DNA of 6,038 nucleotides, from contig JASHYD010001244.1 in the NCBI GenBank assembly GCA_030043175.1, forward strand, positions 1 through 6,038. The letters are read 5' to 3'. Positions 1 to 5,366 of this stretch are shown here, one piece after another. The stretch comes from Xanthobacteraceae bacterium. GTDB lineage: Bacteria > Pseudomonadota > Alphaproteobacteria > Rhizobiales > Xanthobacteraceae. The translations under genes and the position numbers were made by a program. Within the stretch, counting starts at the first letter, position 1. Every line of letters begins with the position of its first letter. The notes below the pieces were generated by a model that saw only the letters and a list, made by a program, of their open reading frames with translations, was not told where the DNA came from and ran no database searches.

Positions 1-92
1 GGCGCAAACGCTTCCGCAACAATTGCCCGCTTCTGCTCTTTGCTCCACCGCCGGCGTCGCTCCGGGCCCGAAATCACTTCCACGCGTCTCAT
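1..92 (-). CDS. tnpA: IS66 family accessory protein OrfA/TnpA, N-terminal fragment
   Basis: The first 30 codons are visible, starting at ATG (92-90) and running off the left edge. The protein begins MRRVEVISGPERRRRW and continues SKEQKRAIVAEAFA. This matches the N-terminus of the small OrfA/TnpA protein of IS66 elements, which usually has a helix-turn-helix and is encoded ahead of TnpB and the DDE transposase TnpC. The KEQKRAIVAEAF stretch would be the first helix of that DNA-binding domain. A purine-rich AAAGGA lies about 7 nt upstream of the ATG and is the likely ribosome site. A 12-bp hairpin (106-139) ends right at that site and could limit translation. Recognition is from memory of the family; no search was run. 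Confidence 0.8.
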   Translation of the reverse strand, partial: MRRVEVISGPERRRRWSKEQKRAIVAEAFA

Positions 93-105
93 CGCACCGT
101 CCTTT

Positions 106-139
106 GCACTGGTGCAAACCACATGGCTTGCACCAGTGC
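106..139 (-). promoter_or_regulatory. Hairpin in the tnpA leader
   Basis: Two perfect 12-nt inverted arms, GCACTGGTGCAA at 106-117 and its complement at 128-139, flank a 10-nt loop. They lie between the IS tip and tnpA. On the minus strand the hairpin's 3' arm ends next to the AAAGGA ribosome site of tnpA. It could reduce transposase expression by masking ribosome access or blocking read-through transcription, or it could be an operator for a dimeric protein. The structure is seen directly; the role is inferred. Confidence 0.5.
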
Positions 140-188
140 CAGAGCAACACCGGTGAGTCGCGCGCGCAAGGCGGCCCCTATCGGAGGG

Positions 189-446
189 TTACGTTAGTTC
201 CCACCCGATAGTGTTCATGGCCTTCTCTATTGCAGTTCTGAAACGCTCGCGGCGGACCCTTACTGTTGCCGTTCGTCCATCGGCTGGGATCAATACGCTC
301 AACTTAATTCGTAGCTGGTTCTCAGTGTCTCGGGTGAGCGCACCGTTCGTGAGTAATTCCCCCGATTCAACGGCGTCGATTACCGATTGCACAATCGGCT
401 CGACGTCGAGTCGCGGCAAACTGGGACGACCGATCACGGGTGCCAC
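189..446 (-). CDS. Hypothetical protein, 85 aa, probably 3'-truncated by the IS66 insertion
   Basis: I do not recognise the family. The GTG start at 446-444 has GAGGAAGG just upstream, a good ribosome site; an in-frame TGA lies about nine codons further up. The product is soluble and mixed in character. An acidic helix near residues 14-33 (VEPIVQSVIDAVESGELLTN) is followed by a region that could form strands (LRIKLSVLIPADG, ATVRVRRER), then a basic helix ending IGWELT. The opposite-strand ORF (211-639) is basic, low in recognisable pattern and looks like a shadow. The stop TAA is made by the IS66 tip at 189-191 and the last sense codon spans the junction, so the original protein was probably longer or ended differently. 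No membrane segment is seen. Confidence 0.5.
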   Translation of the reverse strand: MAPVIGRPSLPRLDVEPIVQSVIDAVESGELLTNGALTRDTENQLRIKLSVLIPADGRTATVRVRRERFRTAIEKAMNTIGWELT

Positions 447-869
447 TGCCTTCCTCGACGCTGGCGATGCTCAGATTTGTACTAATATCCAATTGCGCAC
501 GGGGTTACTTCCGATCAATCGCAATGACACCCGGCCCGTGGGGAAAGTAGTCCAAGGGCCGGGGCCACGCTCGGCCCTGTCTAAGCACTTAGGGAAGCAG
601 TCCAAGAGGGACCACGCACGACCCGATGTGGAAGGTTAAGACCGCACGCACCACCAAACTAACATTGGGCTGCCAGTTGGCGGCGTGAACACTCGTTTAT
701 GCCAGTGGAATCTCTCTAAATACAGCCCGTCAACGGCGAAACCAATGTGGTTGAAGCCGGGAGGCGTCTCAAGCCCATTCCGGTGCGTCGTGGTCAGGGG
801 TAGAATGCACACGCCGGTCCGCAATTAGCTCTATCCCTATTTCGTTCCTTCGGTTGCGTTAGACTAGAG
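447..869. other. Gene-poor stretch with hairpins
   Basis: I see no convincing gene here. A minus-strand 62-aa ORF (639-824) is open but has a GTG start, no clear ribosome site and no recognisable motif, so I leave it out. The stretch holds the overlapping GC-rich inverted repeats at 530-578, upstream of the 85-aa minus-strand gene, and presumably the promoter of the plus-strand gene at 870. I cannot point to a good -35/-10 pair. Confidence 0.4.
530..578. repeat. Two overlapping, mutually exclusive GC-rich hairpins
   Basis: CCCGGCCC at 530-537 is complementary to GGGCCGGG at 556-563, with an 18-nt loop. AGGGCCG at 555-561 is also complementary to CGGCCCT at 572-578, with a 10-nt loop. The central block can therefore pair with either side but not both. 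No T-run follows on either strand, so neither is a standard intrinsic terminator. The element lies about 85-130 nt upstream of the minus-strand start at 446. Confidence 0.45.
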
Positions 870-1115
870 ATGCCAGCTCCCCCTCGAAAACGTCCCCTCG
901 GCCAGGAACAGCGCCGAGCACTCCAATTGCTTGCCGGCGTTCCGTTCGGTCTTACCGACGCAGCCATCTCCGCTAACGGAATTCCACGCCAAACGTTAGT
1001 GCGCCTCATCCGCGCCGGACTTGCAACAACAGACCGCGAGGTTAAGCCCGGCGGGCAAACTATCGGCCGCGTCAGGATCACTGAGGCCGGCCGACGAGCA
1101 GTCGAAGGTTATTGA
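870..1115 (+). CDS. Small winged-helix-like hypothetical protein, 81 aa
   Basis: A basic protein with a fold pattern like a small winged helix. Residues 11-24 (GQEQRRALQLLAGV) form a first helix. Residues 27-48 (GLTDAAISANGI, then RQTLVRLIRAGLAT) read as a helix-turn-helix pair. A charged strand-turn-strand wing follows (VKPGGQTIGRVRIT), then a closing helix EAGRRAVEG. Small proteins with this QRRAL...LLAG...G...I.I..AGRRA pattern are, as I recall, common uncharacterised ORFs in Bradyrhizobium and relatives. It may bind DNA, but no target is known and I assign no function. The ATG at 870 is preceded by a weak CTAGAG ribosome site. It is plus-strand and monocistronic, followed by about 340 nt without a gene. 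It appears intact. Confidence 0.7.
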   Translation: MPAPPRKRPLGQEQRRALQLLAGVPFGLTDAAISANGIPRQTLVRLIRAGLATTDREVKPGGQTIGRVRITEAGRRAVEGY

Positions 1116-1455
1116 GCGAATGGTCGGCGTAACCTTGCCTGGCAACTCTCTCGGCAGCGCAGCTCCTCGAACCGAGACAAGCCGTCAGGCCCCAGCACAA
1201 CGGCCTCGCCGTCTTGGCCATGCCTCCATGTCGGCCGGCACGTATGTGCATTCAATCCGATCGATAAGACCCCCAGCCCCTGCCAAAGCTCCTCGGAATC
1301 AAGAGCCGGGGCCGCGTGGGCGAGAAGCGAAGGCGGCGTTAGCCTCGCGCTACCAGCAGGTCAAGCGCGGGAATGATGGCGGGTCGGGAGGTCTTCTCTT
1401 TGTCGGCAAACGTGGCATGATACCCAGTAGAATGACGTAGCAGGGAGAGTTCACG
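1116..1455. other. Intergenic stretch, no gene supported
   Basis: The plus-strand ORF 1021-1440 overlaps the end of the 81-aa gene in another frame and has a Pro/Arg/Ala-rich composition typical of out-of-frame GC-rich DNA. The minus-strand ORF 1350-1667 is antisense to the secreted-protein gene. The 3' end of this stretch should hold the promoter of the gene at 1456. TAGAAT at 1429-1434 could be a -10 box, but no -35 element sits at standard spacing. Confidence 0.4.
1443..1449 (+). promoter_or_regulatory. Ribosome binding site of the 117-aa secreted protein
   Basis: GGGAGAG lies 6 nt upstream of the ATG at 1456. It supports this start and the full-length signal peptide. Confidence 0.65.
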
Positions 1456-1809
1456 ATGAACGGCCCGCGCATCGTCGCTACGGCCGCTTTCTTGCTGCTT
1501 CTGCCGCAGTTCGACAACGCCGCCGCCGCTGGCCCATATGACGGCGAATGGACCGGTAGCGCAACCTCAACTGGTGAGCGATGCAGACGAGCTATTATGA
1601 AGCTCACGGTCGAAGGCCAGATTGTGCTAGGCCGAGCGACTTTTGAGCGCGATACGCCCAACATCAACGGTACTGTTGACGAACACGGCGCATTTGGGGC
1701 GACGATAGGCTTTCAGCCTCTCAGAGGGCAATTCACCAGGAATGAATTCGAGGGGACCTTCAGGAGCTTCGATTGCGAATGGAAGGCTCTTCTCAGGCGC
1801 ACGAGGTAA
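1456..1809 (+). CDS. Secreted/periplasmic hypothetical protein, 117 aa
   Basis: The N-terminus is a textbook Sec signal peptide: a short basic start with Arg5, a hydrophobic core at residues 6-16 (IVATAAFLLLL), then an Ala-rich cleavage region around residues 22-25 just before GPYDGEW. The mature part, about 92 aa, is Gly- and strand-rich: YDGEWTGSA, KLTVEGQIVLGRATFE, INGTVDEHGAFGATIGF, GQFTRNEFEGTF, FDCEWKALL. This suggests a small beta-sandwich or barrel. Two cysteines, Cys43 and Cys107, are the only ones and could form a disulfide in the periplasm. It resembles uncharacterised exported proteins I recall from Bradyrhizobium-type genomes; no enzymatic motif is visible. It has a good ribosome site and a clean stop at 1807-1809, and looks intact and monocistronic. 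Confidence 0.85.
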   Translation: MNGPRIVATAAFLLLLPQFDNAAAAGPYDGEWTGSATSTGERCRRAIMKLTVEGQIVLGRATFERDTPNINGTVDEHGAFGATIGFQPLRGQFTRNEFEGTFRSFDCEWKALLRRTR

Positions 1810-1841
1810 CGCCTTTGCGCGCAATCACGAGGACCTTGTCA

Positions 1842-1853
1842 TGCCCGCGGGCA
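1842..1853. repeat. 12-bp perfect palindrome downstream of the secreted-protein gene
   Basis: TGCCCGCGGGCA is a perfect palindrome starting 33 nt past the stop at 1809, followed by AAAATAG. GTCATGCCCG-type palindromic units are common as intergenic repeats in Alphaproteobacteria, and this could be a remnant of one. There is no T-run on the plus strand to make it an intrinsic terminator for the upstream gene. Confidence 0.35.
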
Positions 1854-1879
1854 AAATAGAGCCGAGCTAGCTGAGCCTG

Positions 1880-2000
1880 TCATTCGGCCTGTCGAAGACG
1901 ACTGATCCCCGCCCCGATCGCGTCCGCCGCCCTTGCGAACTCCTGTGCTGTCGTGGACCACAAGTTGGCCAGATGCGCCGGCCCCTGCGCTCCGCCTCGT
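1880..2000 (-). pseudogene. Possible 3' remnant of an unidentified minus-strand gene
   Basis: On the minus strand the reading frame ending at the TGA (1880-1882) reads LWSTTAQEFARAADAIGAG and then ISRLRQAE. It is an Ala-rich amphipathic helical tail that looks more like real protein than shadow sequence. Further upstream the same frame passes into the antisense of the sensor remnant, so any original gene was cut near 2000, where copy 1 begins. I cannot name the family. It could also be a chance open frame. Confidence 0.25.
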
Positions 2001-2020
2001 CGCGCAGCTTGCTGGGCGGT

Positions 2021-2854
2021 GATGTCGTCGATCTGGCGAGACCTGAATTGCGATTCGAGCTGAGGGCGGCCCTTCATCGCTTTTTCGAGCAGCGCAAGTC
2101 TACGTTGAGCTTGCCGATAACGGTGCGTTTCAATGGTGCGCCGCATCGGGTTCACATCCAGGTTGCCGGAATAACCGATGCAACGGAGGCGGCTCGTGTC
2201 CTGGTTATGTTCATCGAGAATGAAGCCGTCGATGAAGGGCCCACTTCCGTCGAGACGGATCAGGCAACCAATGAAGTTGTACGCCGTCTGCGAGAGGAGC
2301 TGGAACTTACCCAGGCGCGGCTGCGGGCCGTGCGCGAGGAATCCGATGCCTCCAACGAGGAGCTGCGCGCCGCCAACGAGGAGCTGCAATCGATCAACGA
2401 GGAGTATCGCTCGACCTCCGAGGAGTTGGAAACCAGCAAGGAAGAACTACAGTCAATCAACGAGGAACTACAAACCGTCAACGCCGAGCTGAAGCTCAAG
2501 CTGGACGCGATTTCACGGGCTAACAGCGACCTGCAAAACCTTCTAGCGGCGACTGATTTCGGCACGTTGTTCCTGGATTCCGGCTTACGCATCAAGCGCT
2601 TCACAGACCGGGCGACCGAGCTCTTCAGCATTACACCAAGCGACGAAGGGCGGCCAATCAGCGATTTCTCACATCAACTCGAATATGAGGAGCTGATCCG
2701 GGACATGAAGAAACTGCTTTCCAACCTCACACCCATTCGGAAGGAAATCCGTGGCCGCAACAATCACTTCTACGACATGCGCATGCGTCCGTATCGGACC
2801 GTCGATAACAAGATCGACGGCGTCGCCGTCATCTTCATCGATATCACAGAGCGG
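2021..2854 (+). repeat. Paralogous block, copy 1 arm of an imperfect inverted repeat
   Basis: This 834-nt block aligns end to end with 4538-5366 on the minus strand, with no gaps other than the 5-nt deletion in the other copy. Counted by hand at protein level, the first 157 aligned residues have 31 differences (about 80% identity) and the 114 residues of the following PAS have 27 differences (about 76%). Confidence 0.85.
2354..2500 (+). repeat. Seven tandem heptads (21-bp units) in the coiled coil, copy 1
   Basis: Seven consecutive 7-residue units follow the pattern [NSK]-[EA]-E-[LY]-x-x-x, for example NEELQSI and SEELETS. At DNA level this gives a 21-nt period with recurring GAGGAGCTGCA-like cores. 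In sensor proteins such signalling helices join a PAS domain to the next module as a dimeric coiled coil. The antisense strand gives Ser-rich shadow ORFs here. Confidence 0.8.
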
Positions 2855-3440
2855 CTTCATATGGAGCAGGCGCTGCGCGAGCGAGAGCCAGTTGCGACAG
2901 CAGAAACGCCTCGTGGAGCTGGCGCGAGTGCCCATTTTCATGTGAGAATTTGACGGCGTGATTCTCGAATGGAACCGTGGCTGCGAGGAGCTATACGGCT
3001 ATACGCGCCAGGAGGCGATCGGTAAGCATAGGGAGGAGCTCCTTAAGACCGAGGTCCCCGAATCGTCATTTGAAGAGGTGACGAGCAAGTTGCGTGAGGC
3101 AGGGATTTGGACCGGCGAGCTCTTGCATCGGGCAAAGGATGGACGAGTTTTGACTGTCGAGGCACTAATTCAAGTCGAATCGGTCGGCGGCCGCCGGCTC
3201 GCGCTCCAAAGCATTCGCGACATCACCGACCAAAAACCGTTGGGGGAGCGCGCCAGCGTACCTAATGCTTCAAAAACGACGAGTGGCTGACCATCTCGCC
3301 TATCATGTGTGCGGAACGGAACGTCGTCGGTGCTTCGAAGGTTGCCCATGACATTATCGAGCGGAAGCGGATCGAGGCGCAACCTTCTGTCCTCAGTCGC
3401 GAGGCAGGACGCCGAGCTAATCGCTGAGTTCAGAGAATAC

Positions 3441-3611
3441 CTAACGGCCCTTCGTCGGGGCGCTGGTCCCGTCCCTAATCACGTCCGCCTCACTCGCGTG
3501 CTGTGATAGACAGAGCGACCTCCCAATGTATGCTCGGGGCCCCATGCCGCCTATCGCGACGAGCACGGCGGCTCCAATGCCGACCCGCGAAAATCCCCTC
3601 TGAATGCTCAT
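3441..3611 (-). CDS. Small putative membrane protein, 56 aa
   Basis: The ATG at 3611-3609 is preceded by a near-perfect ribosome site, AGGAGG at 3621-3616, 4 nt from the start. The protein begins MSIQRGFSRVGIGAAVLVAI. Its basic N-terminus, then GIGAAVLVAIGGMG, suggests a single membrane anchor or uncleaved signal near residues 10-24. The remaining ~30 residues (SLCLSQHASEADVIRD, then TSAPTKGR) show no motif and may be altered relative to the original, because the frame meets the end of copy 1 on the other strand. N-termini of the type MxIQRGFxRxGI recall small Rhizobiales membrane proteins, from memory only. It lies 40 nt downstream of the broken gene at 3652-3859 and probably shared a transcript with it. 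Confidence 0.55.
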   Translation of the reverse strand: MSIQRGFSRVGIGAAVLVAIGGMGPRAYIGRSLCLSQHASEADVIRDGTSAPTKGR

Positions 3612-3615
3612 CGTT

Positions 3616-3621
3616 CCTCCT
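3616..3621 (-). promoter_or_regulatory. Strong ribosome site for the 56-aa membrane protein
   Basis: AGGAGG on the minus strand lies 4 nt before the ATG at 3611. It is the main evidence that this short ORF is, or was, translated. Confidence 0.6.
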
Positions 3622-3651
3622 ATCGTCGCCCCGAGCCCAGCGGCGTTTACG

Positions 3652-3859
3652 TTAGCGCAGTGGCGACGGGTCGTAGCAGTTCATTCCGGCCACCTGTCCG
3701 ATGAGGGCGTAATGCTGGCTTTCAAGCTTATCTTGCAGTTCCTCGATTGCTTTGGTTTTGTCTATCAATTGCTGCGACGACGTCCTTCGCAACGGCGTGT
3801 AGCGTGTAAATGATCGCTGCGGCGTGTCATGCCGCAATCCACCAAAACCAATCCGGCAT
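3652..3859 (-). pseudogene. Broken small gene (membrane helix plus coiled coil), stop codon and frameshift
   Basis: A strong AGGAGG (3870-3865) sits 5 nt before the ATG at 3859-3857. The start frame reads MPDWFWWIAA, then TGA (3829-3827), then continues HAAAIIYTLHAVAKDVVAAI, a plausible membrane or amphipathic helix. Near 3750-3768 the coding signal moves to another frame, which reads IDKTKAIEELQDKLESQ and then HYALIGQVAGMNCYDPSPLR to a TAA at 3654-3652. Joined, this gives a protein of about 68 aa: aromatic N-terminus, hydrophobic helix, short coiled coil, Cys-containing tail. I do not recognise the family. The gene lies upstream of, and in line with, the 56-aa ORF. Two separate lesions are needed, so I call it a pseudogene. 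Alternatively, the 74-aa GTG ORF (3876-3652) is read in one frame, but that would bypass the strong ribosome site. Confidence 0.5.
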
Positions 3860-3864
3860 AATCC

Positions 3865-3870
3865 CCTCCT
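3865..3870 (-). promoter_or_regulatory. Strong ribosome site ahead of the broken small gene
   Basis: AGGAGG followed by GGATT and ATG on the minus strand. It fixes the start at 3859 rather than the GTG at 3876. Confidence 0.55.
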
Positions 3871-3920
3871 GCCCACTTACGGGCGTGGCCCAGAGCAGAC
3901 AGCGACTAATGGAGATCATC

Positions 3921-4058
3921 GTGACTGAGCACAAGTTGCGAAACATGCCCGATGGTCCGCAGAGAATGAACGCCGAAAAGAAGGTCTTGGACGCCCTCGA
4001 TGAAATGAGTCGCAGCCGGCTCGGGGCGACCAATGTCAGCACCACTCCGGCATCGTAA
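3921..4058 (+). CDS. Small hypothetical protein, 45 aa
   Basis: The GTG at 3921 has GGAG (3911-3914) 6 nt upstream. An in-frame ATG at 3909 would give 49 aa but lacks a ribosome site. The product is hydrophilic: VTEHKLRNMPDGPQRMNAEK, then a helix KVLDALDEMSRSRLG and a Ser/Thr tail. No membrane segment, cysteine or known motif is seen and I do not recognise it. It lies alone on the plus strand between the minus-strand small genes and the end of sensor copy 2. The antisense frame looks like a shadow. It could be a genuine small protein or a remnant. Confidence 0.35.
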   Translation: MTEHKLRNMPDGPQRMNAEKKVLDALDEMSRSRLGATNVSTTPAS

Positions 4059-4537
4059 ATCGCGGGATCAGTGATGCCGCGTCAACCGTTCTTATGCGAT
4101 TGATATTACGAGCGCTCCGACACATTCTTACCACGATCATTGGTCTCCCGCATAAGAAGCTGAATTTGCTCCTCTGTGCGCTTACGCTCCGTAATGTCGC
4201 GGTTCGTCTCAAGCGCATATAGCTCGCCGTCGTAGGAGACACGGACGTGCCGGCTCTCCACAACGATCTCGCGTCCATCGCGCGTGGTGTGGCTGAGTTC
4301 TCCGTACCAACTGCCCTGGGCGGTCTGGGCTTCTCTCTCTTCGTTAGAAACGCTGGAACGAGTCTGGAGCAGCTCGTGGCTAATTCGTCCGATCGCGTCT
4401 TCGGCCGTATATCCGTACAAGTGCTCTGCGCCCCTGCTCCAGAATGTGATGCCCCCGCCGATTTTCCACGTAAAAATCGCATCGTGCGACTGGTTTAACA
4501 GATCGGCTTGGCGCCGCAACAACTGCTCGACCCGACG

Positions 4538-5366
4538 CCGCTCCGTGATATCGACGAATGTGATGACGACGCCATCGATCGTGTTATCGATGGTCCGGTA
4601 CGGACGCATGCGCATCTCGTACCAGAGATCGTTGCGGCCGTGGACCTCCCGCCGAATAGGCACGAGATCGGACAGCACTTTTCTGGTGTCCTGGATCAGC
4701 TCGTCATAATCGAGTTGATGTGAGAAATCGCTTATCGGCCTCCCTTCGTCGCTTGGCGTAATGCTGAAGAGGTCGGTTGTCCGATCAGTGAAACGCTTAA
4801 TGCGCATATTGGAATCGAGAAACAGCGTGGCGAAATCGGTCGCTGCCAGAAGGTTTTCCAGGTCGCTATTAGCCCGTGAAGTCGCCTCCACCTTGACCTT
4901 CAGCATTGACGGTTTGCAGTTCCTCATTGATCGACTGCAGCTCCTCCTTGCTGGTTTCCAGCTCCTCTGAGGTCGAGCGATACTCCTCGTTGATCGATTG
5001 CAATTCCTCATTGGAGGCGCGCAGCTCCTCGTTGGCCGCCCCCGATTCCTCCCGCACGGTCCGCAGCCGCCCCTGGGTAAGCTCCAGCTCCTGTCGGACG
5101 CGGCGTACAACTTCGTTGCTCGCCTGCTCCGTCTCGGCCGAAATGATCGTTTCATCGACCGACTCACCCTCAATGAACAACACCAAGGCGTGAAGCGTTT
5201 CGGTCGCATCGGGAGCTCCTGTGATCTGCAGGTGGACTCGATGCGGCGCGCCGTTGAAACGCACCATGATCGGCAAACTCAGGCTAGGCTGGCGCTGCTC
5301 AAAGAAGCGATGCAGGGCCGACCGCAGCTCAAATCGCAACTCGGGTCTCGACAGATCGACGACATC
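4538..5366 (-). repeat. Paralogous block, copy 2 arm of the imperfect inverted repeat
   Basis: This 829-nt block is the counterpart of 2021-2854 in opposite orientation. The 5-nt length difference is fully explained by the deletion at 4900-4904. The arms are separated by about 1.7 kb and converge tail to tail. Confidence 0.85.
4887..5033 (-). repeat. Tandem heptads in the coiled coil, copy 2
   Basis: Six intact 7-residue units of the pattern [NS/K]-E-E-[LY]-x-x-x run from 5033. The seventh is interrupted by the frameshifting deletion at 4900-4904. Residues are nearly identical to copy 1, indicating this linker was the most constrained part of both paralogs. Confidence 0.75.

Larger units (their letters stand above)
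1..192 (-). mobile_element. IS66-family insertion sequence, one end (partial)
   Basis: Reading the minus strand from 192, the sequence begins GTAACCCTCCGATAGGGG. IS66-family terminal repeats typically begin with GTAA. About 100 nt inside this tip a minus-strand ORF starts that reads like IS66 OrfA (see 1-92), the expected order for the left end of such an element. The rest of the element lies beyond the left edge, so the second terminal repeat and the 8-bp target duplication cannot be confirmed. If this boundary is right, positions 193-200 (GTTAGTTC) would be one copy of the duplication. The family call rests on the protein and the GTAA tip; the exact boundary is inference. Confidence 0.65.
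2006..3427 (+). pseudogene. CheB/CheR-PAS sensor kinase remnant, copy 1 (5'-truncated, frameshifted, nonsense)
   Basis: This is an internal fragment of a large sensor of the CheB/CheR-PAS-kinase type. Homology to copy 2 starts at about 2006, within the PAS domain after CheR (GDVVDLARPELRF). It continues through a heptad coiled coil (2354-2500) and a PAS domain ending IFIDITER near 2854. A 2-nt deletion near 2880 then moves the frame: the zero frame reads SESQLRQQKRLVELARVPIFM, then TGA at 2943-2945, then EFDGVILEWNRGCEELYGY. The TGA stands where related PAS domains have Trp. That PAS ends IRDITDQK near 3235. After another frame change near 3265, the tail of a further PAS appears (EWLTISPI, VVGASKVAHDIIERKR). 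The sequence ends REAGRRANR-stop, resembling an HWE-kinase H-box without its His. CheB, CheR and the ATPase domain are absent. It is certainly non-functional as a kinase. Confidence 0.85.

Noticed and set aside
211..639. 142-aa plus-strand ORF
   Set aside because: It is antisense to the 85-aa minus-strand ORF for much of its length, has no good ribosome site, and its Ser/Arg/Pro-rich sequence shows no domain pattern.
639..824. 62-aa minus-strand ORF reading GFNHIGFAVDGLYLERF
   Set aside because: Open and not obviously low-complexity, but it has a GTG start with no ribosome site and no recognised motif. Too weak to call.
1021..1440. 139-aa plus-strand ORF
   Set aside because: It starts inside the 81-aa gene in another frame and has the Pro/Arg/Ala composition of out-of-frame GC-rich DNA.
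2260..2631. Ser-rich 123-aa minus-strand ORF (and its counterpart at 4906-5193 plus)
   Set aside because: These are the antisense of the Glu-rich heptad coiled coil; GAG/GAA codons read backwards give Ser and Leu. They are shadows.
3827..3829. In-frame TGA as a possible selenocysteine codon in the small minus-strand gene
   Set aside because: No SECIS-like hairpin is evident just downstream, the neighbouring residues do not resemble a redox site, and a second frameshift further on points to ordinary decay.
4106..4906. Second half of copy 2 as a separate PAS-PAS gene restarting at ATG 4906
   Set aside because: The ATG arises only because of the 5-nt deletion, the only purine-rich site (GAGGA) is about 14 nt away, and the product would start mid-coiled-coil. 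Translational coupling is possible but not supported.
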